Below are positions 1-9,754 of a stretch of 64,000 bases of DNA, piece by piece. This stretch comes from Geitlerinema sp. PCC 7407 (lineage in GTDB: Bacteria; Cyanobacteriota; Cyanobacteriia; PCC-7407). A program made the translations under genes and the position numbers. Position 1 is the stretch's first letter, and each line of letters begins with the position of its first letter. The stretch spans positions 1,786,501 through 1,850,500 of the forward strand of contig NC_019703.1 in the NCBI RefSeq assembly GCF_000317045.1. Direction: 5' to 3'. The notes beneath the pieces are model-generated. The model did not search any database. It was given only the letters and a program-made list of their open reading frames with translations, and was not told the origin of the DNA.

Positions 1-521
1 CCAATTTTGGTCTCAAGATCGAGAATCAAAGCGATATTCGCATGGTGATGCTGCCGGGGCGTTTCAGCGGTCCCAACGAGTTTGTGGCGAGCTACTGGCT
101 GATGGATCCGGAGGGCCGCGATCGCGTGATGTCCCAGTACTTTGGCCAGAGCGCGATCGCCCGCGATGACTTCCTCGGCCAAGAGGGCGATCGCGACTTC
201 GACACCCTGCGCATCGCCGTCCAGAACGCGACGGGACGACCAGAAGTGGCTGAAAAGGTAGCAGATTACCTCTGGGATCAAGGCATTCGCAACGTCTACA
301 TCATCCAGGACTGGCCCGACGATCTGCGCCAGACGCAGATCATCGTGCAGCAGGGAGACCTCGACGGCGCGAAGGCCCTCAAGCGAATGCTGGGCTTTGG
401 CGCCGTTGAAGCGGCGTCTGTTGGCGACATCAACTCTGACCTGACGATCCGGGTGGGAGACGACTGGCTCGAAAGCCCCTCTGCGGACCTCCCGAGCGCC
501 ACGAAAGCCTCAGCAAACTAG
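1..521 (+). CDS. LCP (LytR-CpsA-Psr) family protein, C-terminal part
   Basis: The reading frame is open from the left edge of the window, so only the last ~173 residues are present and the start lies outside. The visible part reads RMVMLPGRFSGPNEF followed by a compact alpha/beta domain with VADYLWDQGIRNVYII, which fits the LytR_C domain (PF13399) found at the C-terminus of cyanobacterial LCP proteins. LCP enzymes are membrane-anchored and transfer polyprenyl-linked glycopolymers to the cell wall; their catalytic LCP domain would be upstream of this window. The gene ends 27 bp before a large palindrome and converges on acnB. The family call rests on the C-terminal domain alone. Confidence 0.7.
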   Translation, partial: NFGLKIENQSDIRMVMLPGRFSGPNEFVASYWLMDPEGRDRVMSQYFGQSAIARDDFLGQEGDRDFDTLRIAVQNATGRPEVAEKVADYLWDQGIRNVYIIQDWPDDLRQTQIIVQQGDLDGAKALKRMLGFGAVEAASVGDINSDLTIRVGDDWLESPSADLPSATKASAN

Positions 522-547
522 ATCCAATTAATCCAATTAATCCAATC

Positions 548-589
548 AAACCGAAGAGAGGAGGGCGATCGCCCTCCTCTCTTCGGTTT
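548..589. terminator. 42-bp perfect palindrome between convergent genes
   Basis: Bases 548-568 are the exact reverse complement of 569-589. The centre is GCGATCGC (HIP1) and the outer arms are AAACCGAAGAGAGG / CCTCTCTTCGGTTT. It sits between the stop of the LCP-family gene (521) and the stop of acnB (619), the expected place for a bidirectional terminator. Each arm ends in a short T-run on its own strand. Confidence 0.7.
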
Positions 590-618
590 AGTTAACAGGG
601 GTGTTTTGGCGGGCTAAG

Positions 619-3216
619 TTAGCGACCGGCGTTTGCGATCGCCTCGATCTTCGCCTCCATTTCCTTCGGAATCACCCGACCCTCATCCTCAAATCCCACA
701 ATCTGGTCGAAGTTGAGGTAGCGGTACAGGTCAGCCTCCAGGGGCTCGATCTTCTTCGTCACGATCTCCAGGTACTCTTCCTGGGTCGGAATTCGGCCCA
801 GCAGCGCACACACTGCCGCCAGCTCCGCCGAGCCCAGATAGACCTGCGCTCCCTTGCCCATCCGGTTGTTGAAGTTGCGGGTCGAAGTGGAGAACACCGT
901 CGCGTTGTCCGCCACCCGGGCCTGGTTGCCCATGCACAGCGAGCAGCCCGGCATCTCTAGGCGCGCTCCCGACGCCGCGAAGATGCTGTAGTAGCCCTCT
1001 TGGCGCAGGATTTGCTCATCCATGCGGGTCGGCGGGCAGATCCACAGCCGCGCCTTAGCCGGCCCTGCTCCCTCCAGCACCTTCGCCGCAGCCCGATAGT
1101 GGCCAATATTGGTCATGCAAGAGCCAATGAAGACCTCGTGAACCGGGTCGCCAGCGCACTCCGACATCGTCTTGATGTTGTCGGGATCGTTGGGAGCGGC
1201 CACCAGCGGTTCGCGAATCTCATCCAGATTCACCTCCAGGACGTGGGCGTACTCAGCGTCTGCATCGGCCGACAGCAGGCTGGGATTGGCCAGCCACGCC
1301 TCCATCTTGGCGATGCGTCGCGCCAGCGTCCGAGCGTCCTGATAGCCCCGGGCGATCATGTTCTTCATCAGGGCGATATTGGAGCGCAGGTACTCCGCCA
1401 CCGTCTCCTCGCTCAGCTTGATCGTGCAGCCTGCGCAGGAGCGCTCTGCCGTTGCGTCCGTCAGCTCAAAGGCTTGCTCCACCTTGAGATCCGGCAGGCC
1501 TTCCATCTCCATGATCCGGCCTGAGAAGATGTTCTGCTTGTTTTGCTTCTCGACGGTCAGCAGCCCCTGCTGGATCGCCACATGGGGAATGGCGTTTACC
1601 ACGTCGCGCAGGGTGACGCCGGGCTGGAGCTTGCCGCTAAAGCGCACTAAGACAGACTCGGGCATGTCCAGGGGCATGGCGCCGATCGCCGCCGCAAAAG
1701 CCACCAGACCCGACCCAGCCGGGAAAGAAATCCCCAGGGGGAAGCGGGTGTGGGAGTCGCCGCCCGTGCCCACGGTGTCCGGCAGCAGCATCCGGTTCAG
1801 CCAGGAGTGGATGATGCCGTCGCCAGGCCGCAGCGCGACGCCGCCCCGCTGGGCAAAGAAGTCGGGCAGATCCTGGTGGGTCTTGATGTCCACCGGCTTG
1901 GGATAGGCGGCGGTGTGGCAGAAGCTCTGCATGACCAGGTCAGCGCTGAAGCCCAGGCAGGCCAGCTCTTTCATTTCGTCGCGGGTCATGGGACCGGTGG
2001 TGTCCTGGGACCCCACGGTGGTCATGATGGGCTCGCAGGAGGTGCCGGGCCGCACGCCGGGCAGGCCGCAGGCCTGGCCGACCATCTTCTGGGCGAGGGT
2101 GAAGCCGGTGCCGGTGTCTGCGGGGGCAGCGGGGCGGGTGAAGAGGTCGCTGACGGGCAGTCCCAGGGCCATGCGCGTCTTGTCGGTGAGGGAGCGGCCG
2201 ATCAGCAGCGGAATTCGGCCCCCAGCGCGCACTTCATCCAGGATGGTTTCGGGCTTGAGGGAGAAGGTGGCGAGGACTTCGCCGCTCTCGCTCGTGATTT
2301 CCCCTTTGTAGGGGTGAATGGTGATGACGTCGCCGGTTTCCAGGCCCGAAACGTCGCACTCGATGGGCAGCGCGCCCGAGTCTTCGGCGGTGTTGAAGAA
2401 GATGGGGGCGATTTTGCTGCCGAGGATGACGCCGCCGGAGCGCTTGTTGGGCACAAAGGGGATGTCGTGGCCGATGTGCCAGAGGACGGAGTTGATGGCG
2501 GATTTGCGGGAGGAGCCGGTGCCGACGACGTCCCCGACGTAGGCCAGGGGATGGCCTTTGGCCTTGAGCTGGCTAATGGTTTCCAGGGCATCGGTCATGC
2601 GGGATTCCAGCATGGCCAGGGCGTGGAGGGGAATGTCGGGGCGGGTGGTGGCGTGGGTGGCGGGGGAGAGATCGTCGGTGTTGGTCTCGCCCGGCACTTT
2701 GAAGACCGTGACGGTGATGGTTTCGGGTAGGGGTGACTTGCTGGTGAACCAGTCGGCGGCGGCCCAAGAGTCGATGACTTGCTGGGCGTAGGCGTTGGTT
2801 TTGGCTAGCTCGATGACGTCGTTGAAGGCGTCGTAGACCAGCAGGGTTTTCTTGAGGGAGTCGGCGGCGCCCTGGGCGATCGCCGCTTCGGGGGACTGGA
2901 GCAGGTCCACTAGGGCCTGGACATTGTAGCCGCCCATCATGGTGCCCAGCAGCTCGACGGCTTCTTGGGGGGAGACCAGGGGGCTGGTGGCGCTGCCCTG
3001 GGCGATCGCCGTCAAAAAGGACGCCTTCACGTAGGAGGCCTGGTCGACTCCGGGGGGAATGCGATCGCGCAACAGGTGCAGCAACGTTTCCGCTTCGCCG
3101 GCGGGAGGATTTTTGAGCAATTCACACAAATCCGCCGTTTGCTCGGCTGTCAACGGCAGCGGCGGAATTCCCAGGGCTTCCCGTTCTGCCGCGTGTTGAC
3201 GATACGCTTCCAACAT
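619..3216 (-). CDS. acnB: Aconitate hydratase B (aconitase/2-methylaconitate hydratase)
   Basis: Interconverts citrate and isocitrate through cis-aconitate using a [4Fe-4S] cluster; cytoplasmic, in the (branched) TCA cycle. The N-terminus [13 protein letters not shown] and the whole length of 865 residues match the E. coli AcnB architecture: HEAT-like domain, swivel domain, then the catalytic domains. Cluster cysteines are visible in [11 protein letters not shown] (about residue 700) and in [10 protein letters not shown] (about 758 and 761). The upstream in-frame ATG at 3225 lies only 1 nt from the AGGAG sequence, whereas the ATG at 3216 is 10 nt from it, so 3216 is chosen. Followed by the palindrome at 548-589. 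Confidence 0.96.
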   Translation of the reverse strand: MLEAYRQHAAEREALGIPPLPLTAEQTADLCELLKNPPAGEAETLLHLLRDRIPPGVDQASYVKASFLTAIAQGSATSPLVSPQEAVELLGTMMGGYNVQALVDLLQSPEAAIAQGAADSLKKTLLVYDAFNDVIELAKTNAYAQQVIDSWAAADWFTSKSPLPETITVTVFKVPGETNTDDLSPATHATTRPDIPLHALAMLESRMTDALETISQLKAKGHPLAYVGDVVGTGSSRKSAINSVLWHIGHDIPFVPNKRSGGVILGSKIAPIFFNTAEDSGALPIECDVSGLETGDVITIHPYKGEITSESGEVLATFSLKPETILDEVRAGGRIPLLIGRSLTDKTRMALGLPVSDLFTRPAAPADTGTGFTLAQKMVGQACGLPGVRPGTSCEPIMTTVGSQDTTGPMTRDEMKELACLGFSADLVMQSFCHTAAYPKPVDIKTHQDLPDFFAQRGGVALRPGDGIIHSWLNRMLLPDTVGTGGDSHTRFPLGISFPAGSGLVAFAAAIGAMPLDMPESVLVRFSGKLQPGVTLRDVVNAIPHVAIQQGLLTVEKQNKQNIFSGRIMEMEGLPDLKVEQAFELTDATAERSCAGCTIKLSEETVAEYLRSNIALMKNMIARGYQDARTLARRIAKMEAWLANPSLLSADADAEYAHVLEVNLDEIREPLVAAPNDPDNIKTMSECAGDPVHEVFIGSCMTNIGHYRAAAKVLEGAGPAKARLWICPPTRMDEQILRQEGYYSIFAASGARLEMPGCSLCMGNQARVADNATVFSTSTRNFNNRMGKGAQVYLGSAELAAVCALLGRIPTQEEYLEIVTKKIEPLEADLYRYLNFDQIVGFEDEGRVIPKEMEAKIEAIANAGR

Positions 3217-3410
3217 CTTCTGCATTCTCCTTCTATAAGCACCAGTACACACTTGGCCTGTCTTGCCAATTCTTCACGGCTGGGATGGGCCAGACTGTCA
3301 GCCACGCTACGAGCGCAGCATTTCGCAGCAGGCCACAGCCTCCCCGGGGAGCATTTTGTAACTAAGTATTTCTATTCTGCCCTAGAGGGGCAGCGGATTA
3401 CGGCGATGTC

Positions 3411-3428
3411 GAGGGGCGATCGCCCCTC
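3411..3428 (-). terminator. HIP1-centred palindrome at the end of the DUF3370 gene
   Basis: GAGGGGCGATCGCCCCTC is an 18-bp perfect palindrome that overlaps the TGA stop of the upstream minus-strand gene (3427-3429). No clear T-run follows, so termination is only possible, not shown. Confidence 0.3.
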
Positions 3429-4947
3429 AAGATCCAGGAGCCAGAGTCTCAACCGTCAGAACCTGGGGCGGCGTCGCGTCCGGCGGATACAGAAGATCAA
3501 CGTGCACCAATCGGCGGGCATCGGGGGGCAGCGTTAGCTTCACTAGGGGCTCCCCTCGCTGACCGCGCCGCTGAACAATGTGCACAAAGCGCGTTTGGGG
3601 CCGATTTTGGTCATCGTTATAGCGTATCCGCACCGGTCCCCGGAAAAAGATACGCTGGGGCGGCTGGTCAAAGAACAGGAGCCCCCCCTCAATTTGCTCT
3701 TCTTTGATGGGGGTTTGCAGGGAGATCGTTACCGTTTGCGCGGTCTTCTGAGCATTGTGCAGCGGCAATGTCAGGCTGTACTCGATGCCGTAGTTGCCGT
3801 TGGCCAAATAGGCCGTGTCGGCATAGCGCGCCACCATGGGCGCACTTTGGATCTGGCCCGTGCCCAGGGTGCCTCGCTCCAGGAGGCTGAGGCCGTAGGA
3901 AATCGCCTGGCCCGGCGGCGGAATCGTAAAGTCTGTGGCGTTCGCTGAGTCGGTGAGCTGGGCCTTCCACAGGGAGCCCTTGGCCACGCCGGCCACCCGA
4001 CCGTAGATCACCTGACCCGTCTTGGTGCCGGGCGTCGTCGGCGGGATGTCCCGCGGCCCTGCCAGATTCGCGGTCCGAATCAGGTTTTCCCACTCTGCCA
4101 CGGTGGGGATGCGCTCGGTCTTGTCCGGGTTCTGGGGCGCAAACATGGCCAAACTCGCCACGTACACCGGCCCATTACTCCGCAGACGCAGCAAGGTCGA
4201 TCGCCCGTTGGAGGTGGGAGTCACCTTGCCCGCCGGAATGGGCAGATTCATCAGCATGTAGCTCTCCCCGGGCGGAATGGTTACCACCGCTGGCAAGCCG
4301 CTCCGCAGGCGTCCGCGCAGGACATCGTTCATGGCGCGGCTGCCGGGGCCGGAGTACACCGTACCGAGGGGATCATCCACGTAGTCCGGCAGCTCTACAA
4401 ACAAAGCGTCGGGCCGGGTGAGGTAGGTGGCTCCCTGCAAGACATTGAGGGTGATGGGGCGCCGGGTCGGATTGAACACCAGCAGGCCCTGAAAGAGCGA
4501 TCGCGTTTCAGCCGGAGTTTCGGCTCGGGAAATGTGGTGGCTGAAGATGTCAAAGCGACCTTCGAGGGGCACATTGAGGTGCGCGTTTGGAAAAGCTTTG
4601 CCGCTGCCCGGAAAGGTCGAGAGCAAGATACCTTCGGTTTTGACGACTTCGGGGCTGTTGCTGTTGACCACAGGGACATCGTCGAGGTCGCCGGGCAGGG
4701 GCCGCACTTCCTGAAGCTGTAGAATTTCCATGGGCGGAAACTGGCTGTCTACGGTGGGTACTGCCTCCTGGGGACGCAGGATTTCCTGGGTCGGCAGGGG
4801 ATCGAGTTTGGGTTTTGGCGCAGCAACCGGAACGATAGGGCTGGCTTGGGCCAAGGACAAAAGCGTCAAAAACGAGAGCATGGAACAAATGACGGCGATT
4901 GGGATACTAGAGAACAGGTCGCGGCGCTTGGGGTAAAGCTTAAACAA
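3427..4947 (-). CDS. DUF3370 family exported protein
   Basis: A 506-residue protein with an N-terminal hydrophobic segment (residues ~14-35, ending near AQA-SP) typical of a Sec signal peptide, then a Pro-rich stretch containing repeated LPTQEILRPQE / MEILQLQEVRPLPG phrases, then a long beta-rich body. It resembles the cyanobacterial DUF3370 family, whose biochemical role is not established. The gene is divergent from the exported MORN protein across 231 bp. acnB lies downstream on the same strand after 210 bp and is probably a separate unit. Function cannot be stated. Confidence 0.72.
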   Translation of the reverse strand: MFKLYPKRRDLFSSIPIAVICSMLSFLTLLSLAQASPIVPVAAPKPKLDPLPTQEILRPQEAVPTVDSQFPPMEILQLQEVRPLPGDLDDVPVVNSNSPEVVKTEGILLSTFPGSGKAFPNAHLNVPLEGRFDIFSHHISRAETPAETRSLFQGLLVFNPTRRPITLNVLQGATYLTRPDALFVELPDYVDDPLGTVYSGPGSRAMNDVLRGRLRSGLPAVVTIPPGESYMLMNLPIPAGKVTPTSNGRSTLLRLRSNGPVYVASLAMFAPQNPDKTERIPTVAEWENLIRTANLAGPRDIPPTTPGTKTGQVIYGRVAGVAKGSLWKAQLTDSANATDFTIPPPGQAISYGLSLLERGTLGTGQIQSAPMVARYADTAYLANGNYGIEYSLTLPLHNAQKTAQTVTISLQTPIKEEQIEGGLLFFDQPPQRIFFRGPVRIRYNDDQNRPQTRFVHIVQRRGQRGEPLVKLTLPPDARRLVHVDLLYPPDATPPQVLTVETLAPGS

Positions 4948-5107
4948 ATCTTAAGCGGTCCCAGCGATAGATTTTGTGAATCTACCTTTGGCCGAGAAAA
5001 CCCGAAAATTGTGGAGACGGGCGAGTGTAGTTCACCAAACACTCCGGATAATGCCTGATCCGCAAGGTTTTAGACAGAGTTATTGAGTGTTTCGCGACAG
5101 TTTGTAC

Positions 5108-5146
5108 TCAGGGGGAAGACGCCCCTGATGGTAAGCGGTTCCACCA
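5108..5146 (+). promoter_or_regulatory. Two consecutive hairpins upstream of the MORN gene
   Basis: TCAGGGG (5108-5114) pairs with CCCCTGA (5122-5128), and ATGGT pairs with ACCAT immediately after it, ending near 5146. They lie 33-70 bp before the start codon at 5179, so they would be in the mRNA leader. A regulatory role is inference only. Confidence 0.25.
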
Positions 5147-5178
5147 TCACTGTTTGAAAGGATATTTCAGAGAAAAAG

Positions 5179-6057
5179 ATGGCTGAGTTGAAGGCTGTGG
5201 AGCGACATGGGTTGAGCGGAGCCGGGCGATCGCGCCTGCTCGGTGGCGGCCTGTTGGTGGTCTTGGCGACTGCGGGCCTCTTGGCACCGGCGGCGGCCTT
5301 TGCCCAGGCTGGGCCGCAGGTGAGCCGTCAGTGTGAGGGCCGCCGCGATGACGGAAAGCTCAATGGTCGCGGTGTGTGCGTTTATCCCAGCGGCAATCGC
5401 TACGAGGGCGAGTTCAAGAATGGCCTGCGTCACGGCCAGGGGACGTTTACCTTTAGCGACGGTACGCGCTGCCAGGGCACCTTCGAAAATCAGCTGCTCA
5501 ATGGTCGGGGGCAGTGCGCTTTTTCGTCGGGCGATCGCTACGAGGGCGAGTTTAGAAACGGGCGGCCCAGCGGCTCAGGGCTTTGGGTTTTCAGCGATCG
5601 CACGCGCTGCCAGGGCACTTTTACCAATGGCACCCTCAACGGCCGCGCCATGTGCGAATTTCCCAGCGGCAACCGCTACGAGGGCGAGTTCAAGGACGGC
5701 CAGCGGGAGGGCCAGGGAGCGTTCATCTACGCTGATTCCACTCGCTGCGAGGGCACCTTCCGGGGCGGCAGCCTTAACGGCATTGGCCGGTGCACGTTTC
5801 CGGGCGGCAACCGCTACGAGGGCGAATTCCGAGACGGCCAGCGATCGGGGCGGGGCACATTCACCTACGCCAGCGGTCCTCGCTGCGAGGGCACCTTTGT
5901 CAACGGCAGCCTCAACGGGCCGGGGGTGTGTATCTACCCCAACGGCGATCGCTACGAAGGCACCTTCAAAAACGGCCAGTATGACGGTCGCGGGGTTCTC
6001 GTCACCCAGGACGGCAAGCGCCAGCCGCTCAACTGGCGCAACGGGCGGCTAGAATAG
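5179..6057 (+). CDS. Exported MORN-repeat protein with regular cysteine pairs
   Basis: 292 residues. Residues ~20-43 form a hydrophobic signal peptide ending AFAQA. The rest is built of MORN-like repeats of ~23 residues (NRYEGEFKNG, RCQGTFENQ, and so on), arranged as alternating RYEGEF-type and RC[QE]GTF-type units. Every second unit carries two cysteines separated by exactly 14 residues, five times in all, which in an exported protein could form disulfides. MORN repeats generally bind lipid or act as protein scaffolds; no enzyme domain is visible. Divergent from the DUF3370 gene and 32 bp upstream of the EVE-domain gene. Confidence 0.85.
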   Translation: MAELKAVERHGLSGAGRSRLLGGGLLVVLATAGLLAPAAAFAQAGPQVSRQCEGRRDDGKLNGRGVCVYPSGNRYEGEFKNGLRHGQGTFTFSDGTRCQGTFENQLLNGRGQCAFSSGDRYEGEFRNGRPSGSGLWVFSDRTRCQGTFTNGTLNGRAMCEFPSGNRYEGEFKDGQREGQGAFIYADSTRCEGTFRGGSLNGIGRCTFPGGNRYEGEFRDGQRSGRGTFTYASGPRCEGTFVNGSLNGPGVCIYPNGDRYEGTFKNGQYDGRGVLVTQDGKRQPLNWRNGRLE

Positions 6058-6089
6058 GGGGCCTCCCTTACCCTGACGAGAAACTTGCT

Positions 6090-6545
6090 ATGGCCTACTG
6101 GCTTGTGAAGTCAGAGCCCGACGTCTACAGCCTCCAGGATCTGGCCCGCGACGGCCAGACCCTCTGGGACGGCGTGCGCAACTACCAAGCGCGCAACTTC
6201 CTGCGATCGATGGTGCCGGGCGACCTGGCCTTTTATTACCACTCCAACACGACGCCCCCCGGCATTGTGGGGCTGGCCCAGGTGGTCGAAACGGCCCTCG
6301 ATGACCCGAGCCAGTTCGACCCGGCTAGCCCCTACTACGATCCCAAGTCCAGCCCCGACCAGCCCCGCTGGCAAACGGTGCGTCTGGCCTTTCAGGCGGC
6401 GTTTCCGGGCCTGATTTCCCTCGACCAGCTGCGCCAAACCTTTGAGCCCGAGGAACTGTGGGTGGTGCGGCGGGGCAACCGGCTGTCGGTGATGCCGGTG
6501 CCGGAGGCGGTGGCGGCCAAGCTGCTGGCGATCGCCCAGTGCTGA
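6090..6545 (+). CDS. EVE domain-containing protein
   Basis: 151 residues covering a single EVE domain (PUA-like fold, thymocyte nuclear protein 1 family). Typical features are MAYWLVKSEPDVYS at the start, WDGVRNYQARNFL, and DLAFYYHSN with IVGLAQV. EVE/PUA-like domains recognise modified bases in nucleic acid; the target of this stand-alone bacterial form is unknown. It lies between the MORN gene and the molybdate permease gene on the same strand, 12 bp before the latter, so the three may be co-transcribed, though no functional link is evident. Confidence 0.9.
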   Translation: MAYWLVKSEPDVYSLQDLARDGQTLWDGVRNYQARNFLRSMVPGDLAFYYHSNTTPPGIVGLAQVVETALDDPSQFDPASPYYDPKSSPDQPRWQTVRLAFQAAFPGLISLDQLRQTFEPEELWVVRRGNRLSVMPVPEAVAAKLLAIAQC

Positions 6546-6557
6546 GGATCTGAAGGA

Positions 6558-7223
6558 ATGGAATCGGTGTGGCCAGCGCTGCGCTTGTCGATTCAGGTGG
6601 CCTGTTTGGCGACCGGGATCGTGGCCTGGGTGGGGGGCGCTCTGGGCTACTGGCTGGCGCGCGATCGCGGCCCCCTGCGCAGCCTCGTCGATGCCCTGGT
6701 GGCGCTGCCCTTGGTCCTGCCGCCCACGGTCACCGGCTTTTATCTGCTGGTGCTCCTGGGCCAGCAAGGGCCTCTGGGCCGCCTGCTCCAGCGGGTCTGG
6801 GGCTGGACGCCCATTTTTCACTGGAGCGGGGCCGTGCTGGCGGCGGTGATCGTCACCCTGCCCCTGATGACCCGCACCACCCGCGCTGCCCTCGAAAGCG
6901 TGGATGTTTCCTATCTCCAGGCCGCCCGCACCCTGGGCCAAAATGAGTGGGAAGTCCTGATCCGGGTCTGGCTGCCCCTGGGCTGGCGGGGCATTTTGGC
7001 GGGGGTGGTCCTGAGCTTCGCCCGCGCCCTGGGCGAGTTTGGCGCGACGCTGATGGTGGCGGGCAATATTCCGGGGTTGACCCAGACCATGCCCATGGCA
7101 ATCTACGAGGCGGTGCAGGTGGGCAATGACGCGATCGCCTTTGCCCTGGTGCTGGTGCTCAGCGGCATTTCCCTGGCGGCCATCTTGCTCCTAAACGCCC
7201 TCGAAGGCCGCAGCCTGCCCTAG
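6558..7223 (+). CDS. modB: Molybdate ABC transporter permease subunit
   Basis: 221 residues, very hydrophobic, with about five or six membrane segments and the permease EAA-loop signature ALGEFGATLMVAGNIPG preceded by LGQNEWEVLIRVWLPL. This is the ModB family that carries molybdate (or tungstate) across the inner membrane. No ModA binding protein or ModC ATPase gene is next to it, and it is not the ModBC fusion common in cyanobacteria, so its partners must be elsewhere. Its stop overlaps the stop of the convergent histidine kinase gene by 4 bp. Confidence 0.88.
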   Translation: MESVWPALRLSIQVACLATGIVAWVGGALGYWLARDRGPLRSLVDALVALPLVLPPTVTGFYLLVLLGQQGPLGRLLQRVWGWTPIFHWSGAVLAAVIVTLPLMTRTTRAALESVDVSYLQAARTLGQNEWEVLIRVWLPLGWRGILAGVVLSFARALGEFGATLMVAGNIPGLTQTMPMAIYEAVQVGNDAIAFALVLVLSGISLAAILLLNALEGRSLP

Positions 7224-9754
7224 GACGAGCTGCCCGATCGCCGCCCCAAAACCTCGATCGCCGTTTTGAGGCGCAGCGGCAGCTCCACCATCACAGACAC
7301 TTGCCGGTTGTGGCTCTCTAGCCAAATTTTGCCTTCAATGTGCTCCACTAGGCGCTCCACCAGCGCCAGCCCGAGGCCCGTTCCGCCCTGCTTCCAAGGA
7401 TCAGCGGAGGGCACGCGATAAAAGCGCTCAAACAGGTGAGGCAGCTCCTCCTCCGGAATCTCGACCCCAGTATTGGTGATCGTGAAGAGAATGCCCTGGG
7501 CCTTCGGCTCCACCGCCAGAGAAATATGCTCCTCAGCGGGGGTGTATTTGCAGGCGTTGTTGAGCAGCTCCGTCAGGATGCGCTCCAGGCTGCGCGCATC
7601 GGAAATGAAGCCGAGGGCGTGGGACGGCAGGCTGAGCTGGAAGTCCTGCTGCTGCTGCTGAAACCGCGCCCGAAAGGACTCCAGGAGCGGGGGCAGCCAC
7701 AGGGCAAGGTCGATGGCTTCGGGAATCAGGGACTGAACGCCGGCATCGAGGCGCTGGAGATCCAGCAGGTCATTGATCAGGCGAATTTCCCGATCGGCCT
7801 CGTTCTGCAAAATGCGCAAATAGCGCTCGGTGCGGCTCGTCTCGGGGGAAATGGGGGCATCAGGGCCGGCCTGATGGCTGCGCCTAAAAGAAATTTCGAG
7901 CATCTGAATCGCCATTTTCAGGTTGGTCATGGGCGTTCGCAGCTCGTGGGACACCGTGCTGAGAAAGTCGTTTTTGAGGCGGTTGAGGCGCTCGAGCTCG
8001 GCCACCTGGGCCTGGGCCGCCTGGTACAGCCGGGCCTGACGCATGGCGATCGCGCACTGGTTGGCGACTTGGCCCACGAGCCGCACCTCCGCCGCGCTAA
8101 AGGCCTCATCCTTGGCCTTGATCAGCCACAGGTCACCGATCACCCCCTGATCGTCCACCATGGGGCACGCCAGCACCGCGCAGCGCTCTTCGTCGGAGTT
8201 CCCCAGGGTGCAAAACTGCACGGCCTCCCCCTGGAGCAGGCACTCGTACACGCTCGGCTTGTCGGCCATCAGCAATACCCCCCGGCGCATGGAGGGGGGC
8301 TTGATGGTGCACTCGTAGCAGACCGTGGCGGTCTGGCGCGTCAGATCGTAAAGGCTGGCGTCGCAGCTTTCGACATCTAGGCCGGTGGCCAGCTCCTCGA
8401 CGGCAGTGTGCAAAATCTGGTCTTCGTCCAGGCTGTCGCGCACTTTGTCGGTGATGCGCTTGAGCATTTCTTCGAAGTGCAGGACGCGGTGAAGCTGGGC
8501 GGTGCGCTCTTGGACCTGATATTCCAGGTCGCTGTTGAGCTGGCGCACCTGCTGACAGAGCTCGGACTGGTGGATGGCGATCGCCAAATGGGTGGCCAAC
8601 TGCTGCAATAAATCCTGCTCGAGCACCTGCCAAGGACGGGGTCCAGAGCACTGGTGCACGGCCAAAAAGCCCCAGAGCGTGCGCGATCGCGCGCTCACCG
8701 AATCCTCGATCCGAAAAATCGGCACCACCAGCAGGGCCTGAATCGAAAACAGACTCATCAGGTTGGCGGACTCTTCGCCGAACTGGGCGAGGGCAACGTT
8801 GTCCACGGAGCGCGTGTGGCCCCGGCTGTAGTAGCGCATGGACTTGCGGTGGTCGGTCCACGCATTCCGAATCACCCAGCCCTGCATCGACGGGTAGCCC
8901 TCGGCCATGGACTCCACGACGACCTTACAGCTCTGGTCGCTGTTGATCCGCTGAATGATGACCCGGTCCACGGCCAAAAACTGCCGCAAATCCGCAGCGG
9001 TCTGCTCCAGAGTTTCATTGAGGTTGAGGGACTGCTGGATTCGCTGGGCCAGGGTGATCATCAGCCGCTCGCGCTCGGTTTGCTGGCGCAGCACACCTTC
9101 GGCGTGCTGGCGATCGCTGACTTCCTGCTGTAGCCGCTGCTCTGTCAGCCGGAGCTGGTCGAGGCGGCGATCGCCCCCATTCTGGAGTCCTGAGGCAGCC
9201 TGCTGGCGCTGGCGGATCGTCCCAATGCGGTACGCCAAATCTTCACTGAGCTGGGTCAGCCAGCTCATTTCTTCGGTGTCGAGGGGCTGGTGGGCGTAGA
9301 GCAGCAGCGCTCCCAAGGGTTCGGGCATCAGCAGCGGCAGGACGACGGCAATGGGACCCGTTCCAGATCCCGGGCGATCGCCCCAAGCAGACAACTGGGG
9401 CGATCGCGTCTGTAGCGATCGCTCCGCCAGCGCCGCTTCTGGCCAGATCAGCCCCTCCCCAAACGAACACAGACCGCTGGTGCTCCACTGGCTCACAACC
9501 TGGAGGCTTTCGACCCCGTAGCCGATCCAGGCCGACCGGTAGCCCCCCGTCTGCACCAAGAGACGGCAGATTTCTTGCAGGAGTGGAGCTTCTTTCTCCG
9601 CCCGCAAGATGGCTCGGTTGCAAGCACTCATGGCATGGATCGTACGCTGGCAAGACAAGGGAACAGGGTTAGGAATCATTGATCTTTGGGCAGGCAGATA
9701 GCGGCTTTGAGCAGACGAAGCAAAAGGAAGTTCCGGCAACAGCGCGATCTGCAT
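7220..9754 (-). CDS. Multi-GAF sensor histidine kinase
   Basis: About 844 residues. The N-terminus begins MSACNRAILRAEKEAPLLQ, a GAF-like sensor block; a coiled coil and a phytochrome-type GAF (FLAVDRVIIQRINSD), a second coiled coil and a third GAF follow. The kinase core has the HisKA H-box VSHELRTPMTNLKMA and a HATPase with GGTGLGLALVERLVEH. No membrane segment or receiver domain is visible, so it is likely a cytoplasmic kinase signalling to a regulator encoded elsewhere. The start is uncertain: a GTG at 9793, ATGs at 9754 and 9679 are all in frame and none has a strong ribosome site. Ends against modB. Confidence 0.88.
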   Translation of the reverse strand: MQIALLPELPFASSAQSRYLPAQRSMIPNPVPLSCQRTIHAMSACNRAILRAEKEAPLLQEICRLLVQTGGYRSAWIGYGVESLQVVSQWSTSGLCSFGEGLIWPEAALAERSLQTRSPQLSAWGDRPGSGTGPIAVVLPLLMPEPLGALLLYAHQPLDTEEMSWLTQLSEDLAYRIGTIRQRQQAASGLQNGGDRRLDQLRLTEQRLQQEVSDRQHAEGVLRQQTERERLMITLAQRIQQSLNLNETLEQTAADLRQFLAVDRVIIQRINSDQSCKVVVESMAEGYPSMQGWVIRNAWTDHRKSMRYYSRGHTRSVDNVALAQFGEESANLMSLFSIQALLVVPIFRIEDSVSARSRTLWGFLAVHQCSGPRPWQVLEQDLLQQLATHLAIAIHQSELCQQVRQLNSDLEYQVQERTAQLHRVLHFEEMLKRITDKVRDSLDEDQILHTAVEELATGLDVESCDASLYDLTRQTATVCYECTIKPPSMRRGVLLMADKPSVYECLLQGEAVQFCTLGNSDEERCAVLACPMVDDQGVIGDLWLIKAKDEAFSAAEVRLVGQVANQCAIAMRQARLYQAAQAQVAELERLNRLKNDFLSTVSHELRTPMTNLKMAIQMLEISFRRSHQAGPDAPISPETSRTERYLRILQNEADREIRLINDLLDLQRLDAGVQSLIPEAIDLALWLPPLLESFRARFQQQQQDFQLSLPSHALGFISDARSLERILTELLNNACKYTPAEEHISLAVEPKAQGILFTITNTGVEIPEEELPHLFERFYRVPSADPWKQGGTGLGLALVERLVEHIEGKIWLESHNRQVSVMVELPLRLKTAIEVLGRRSGSSS

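Noticed and set aside
1000-2730. Long plus-strand open frames opposite acnB (1000-1524, 1358-1906, 1750-2730)
   Set aside because: Shadows of the GC-rich acnB gene; no family features and wholly inside a certain gene.
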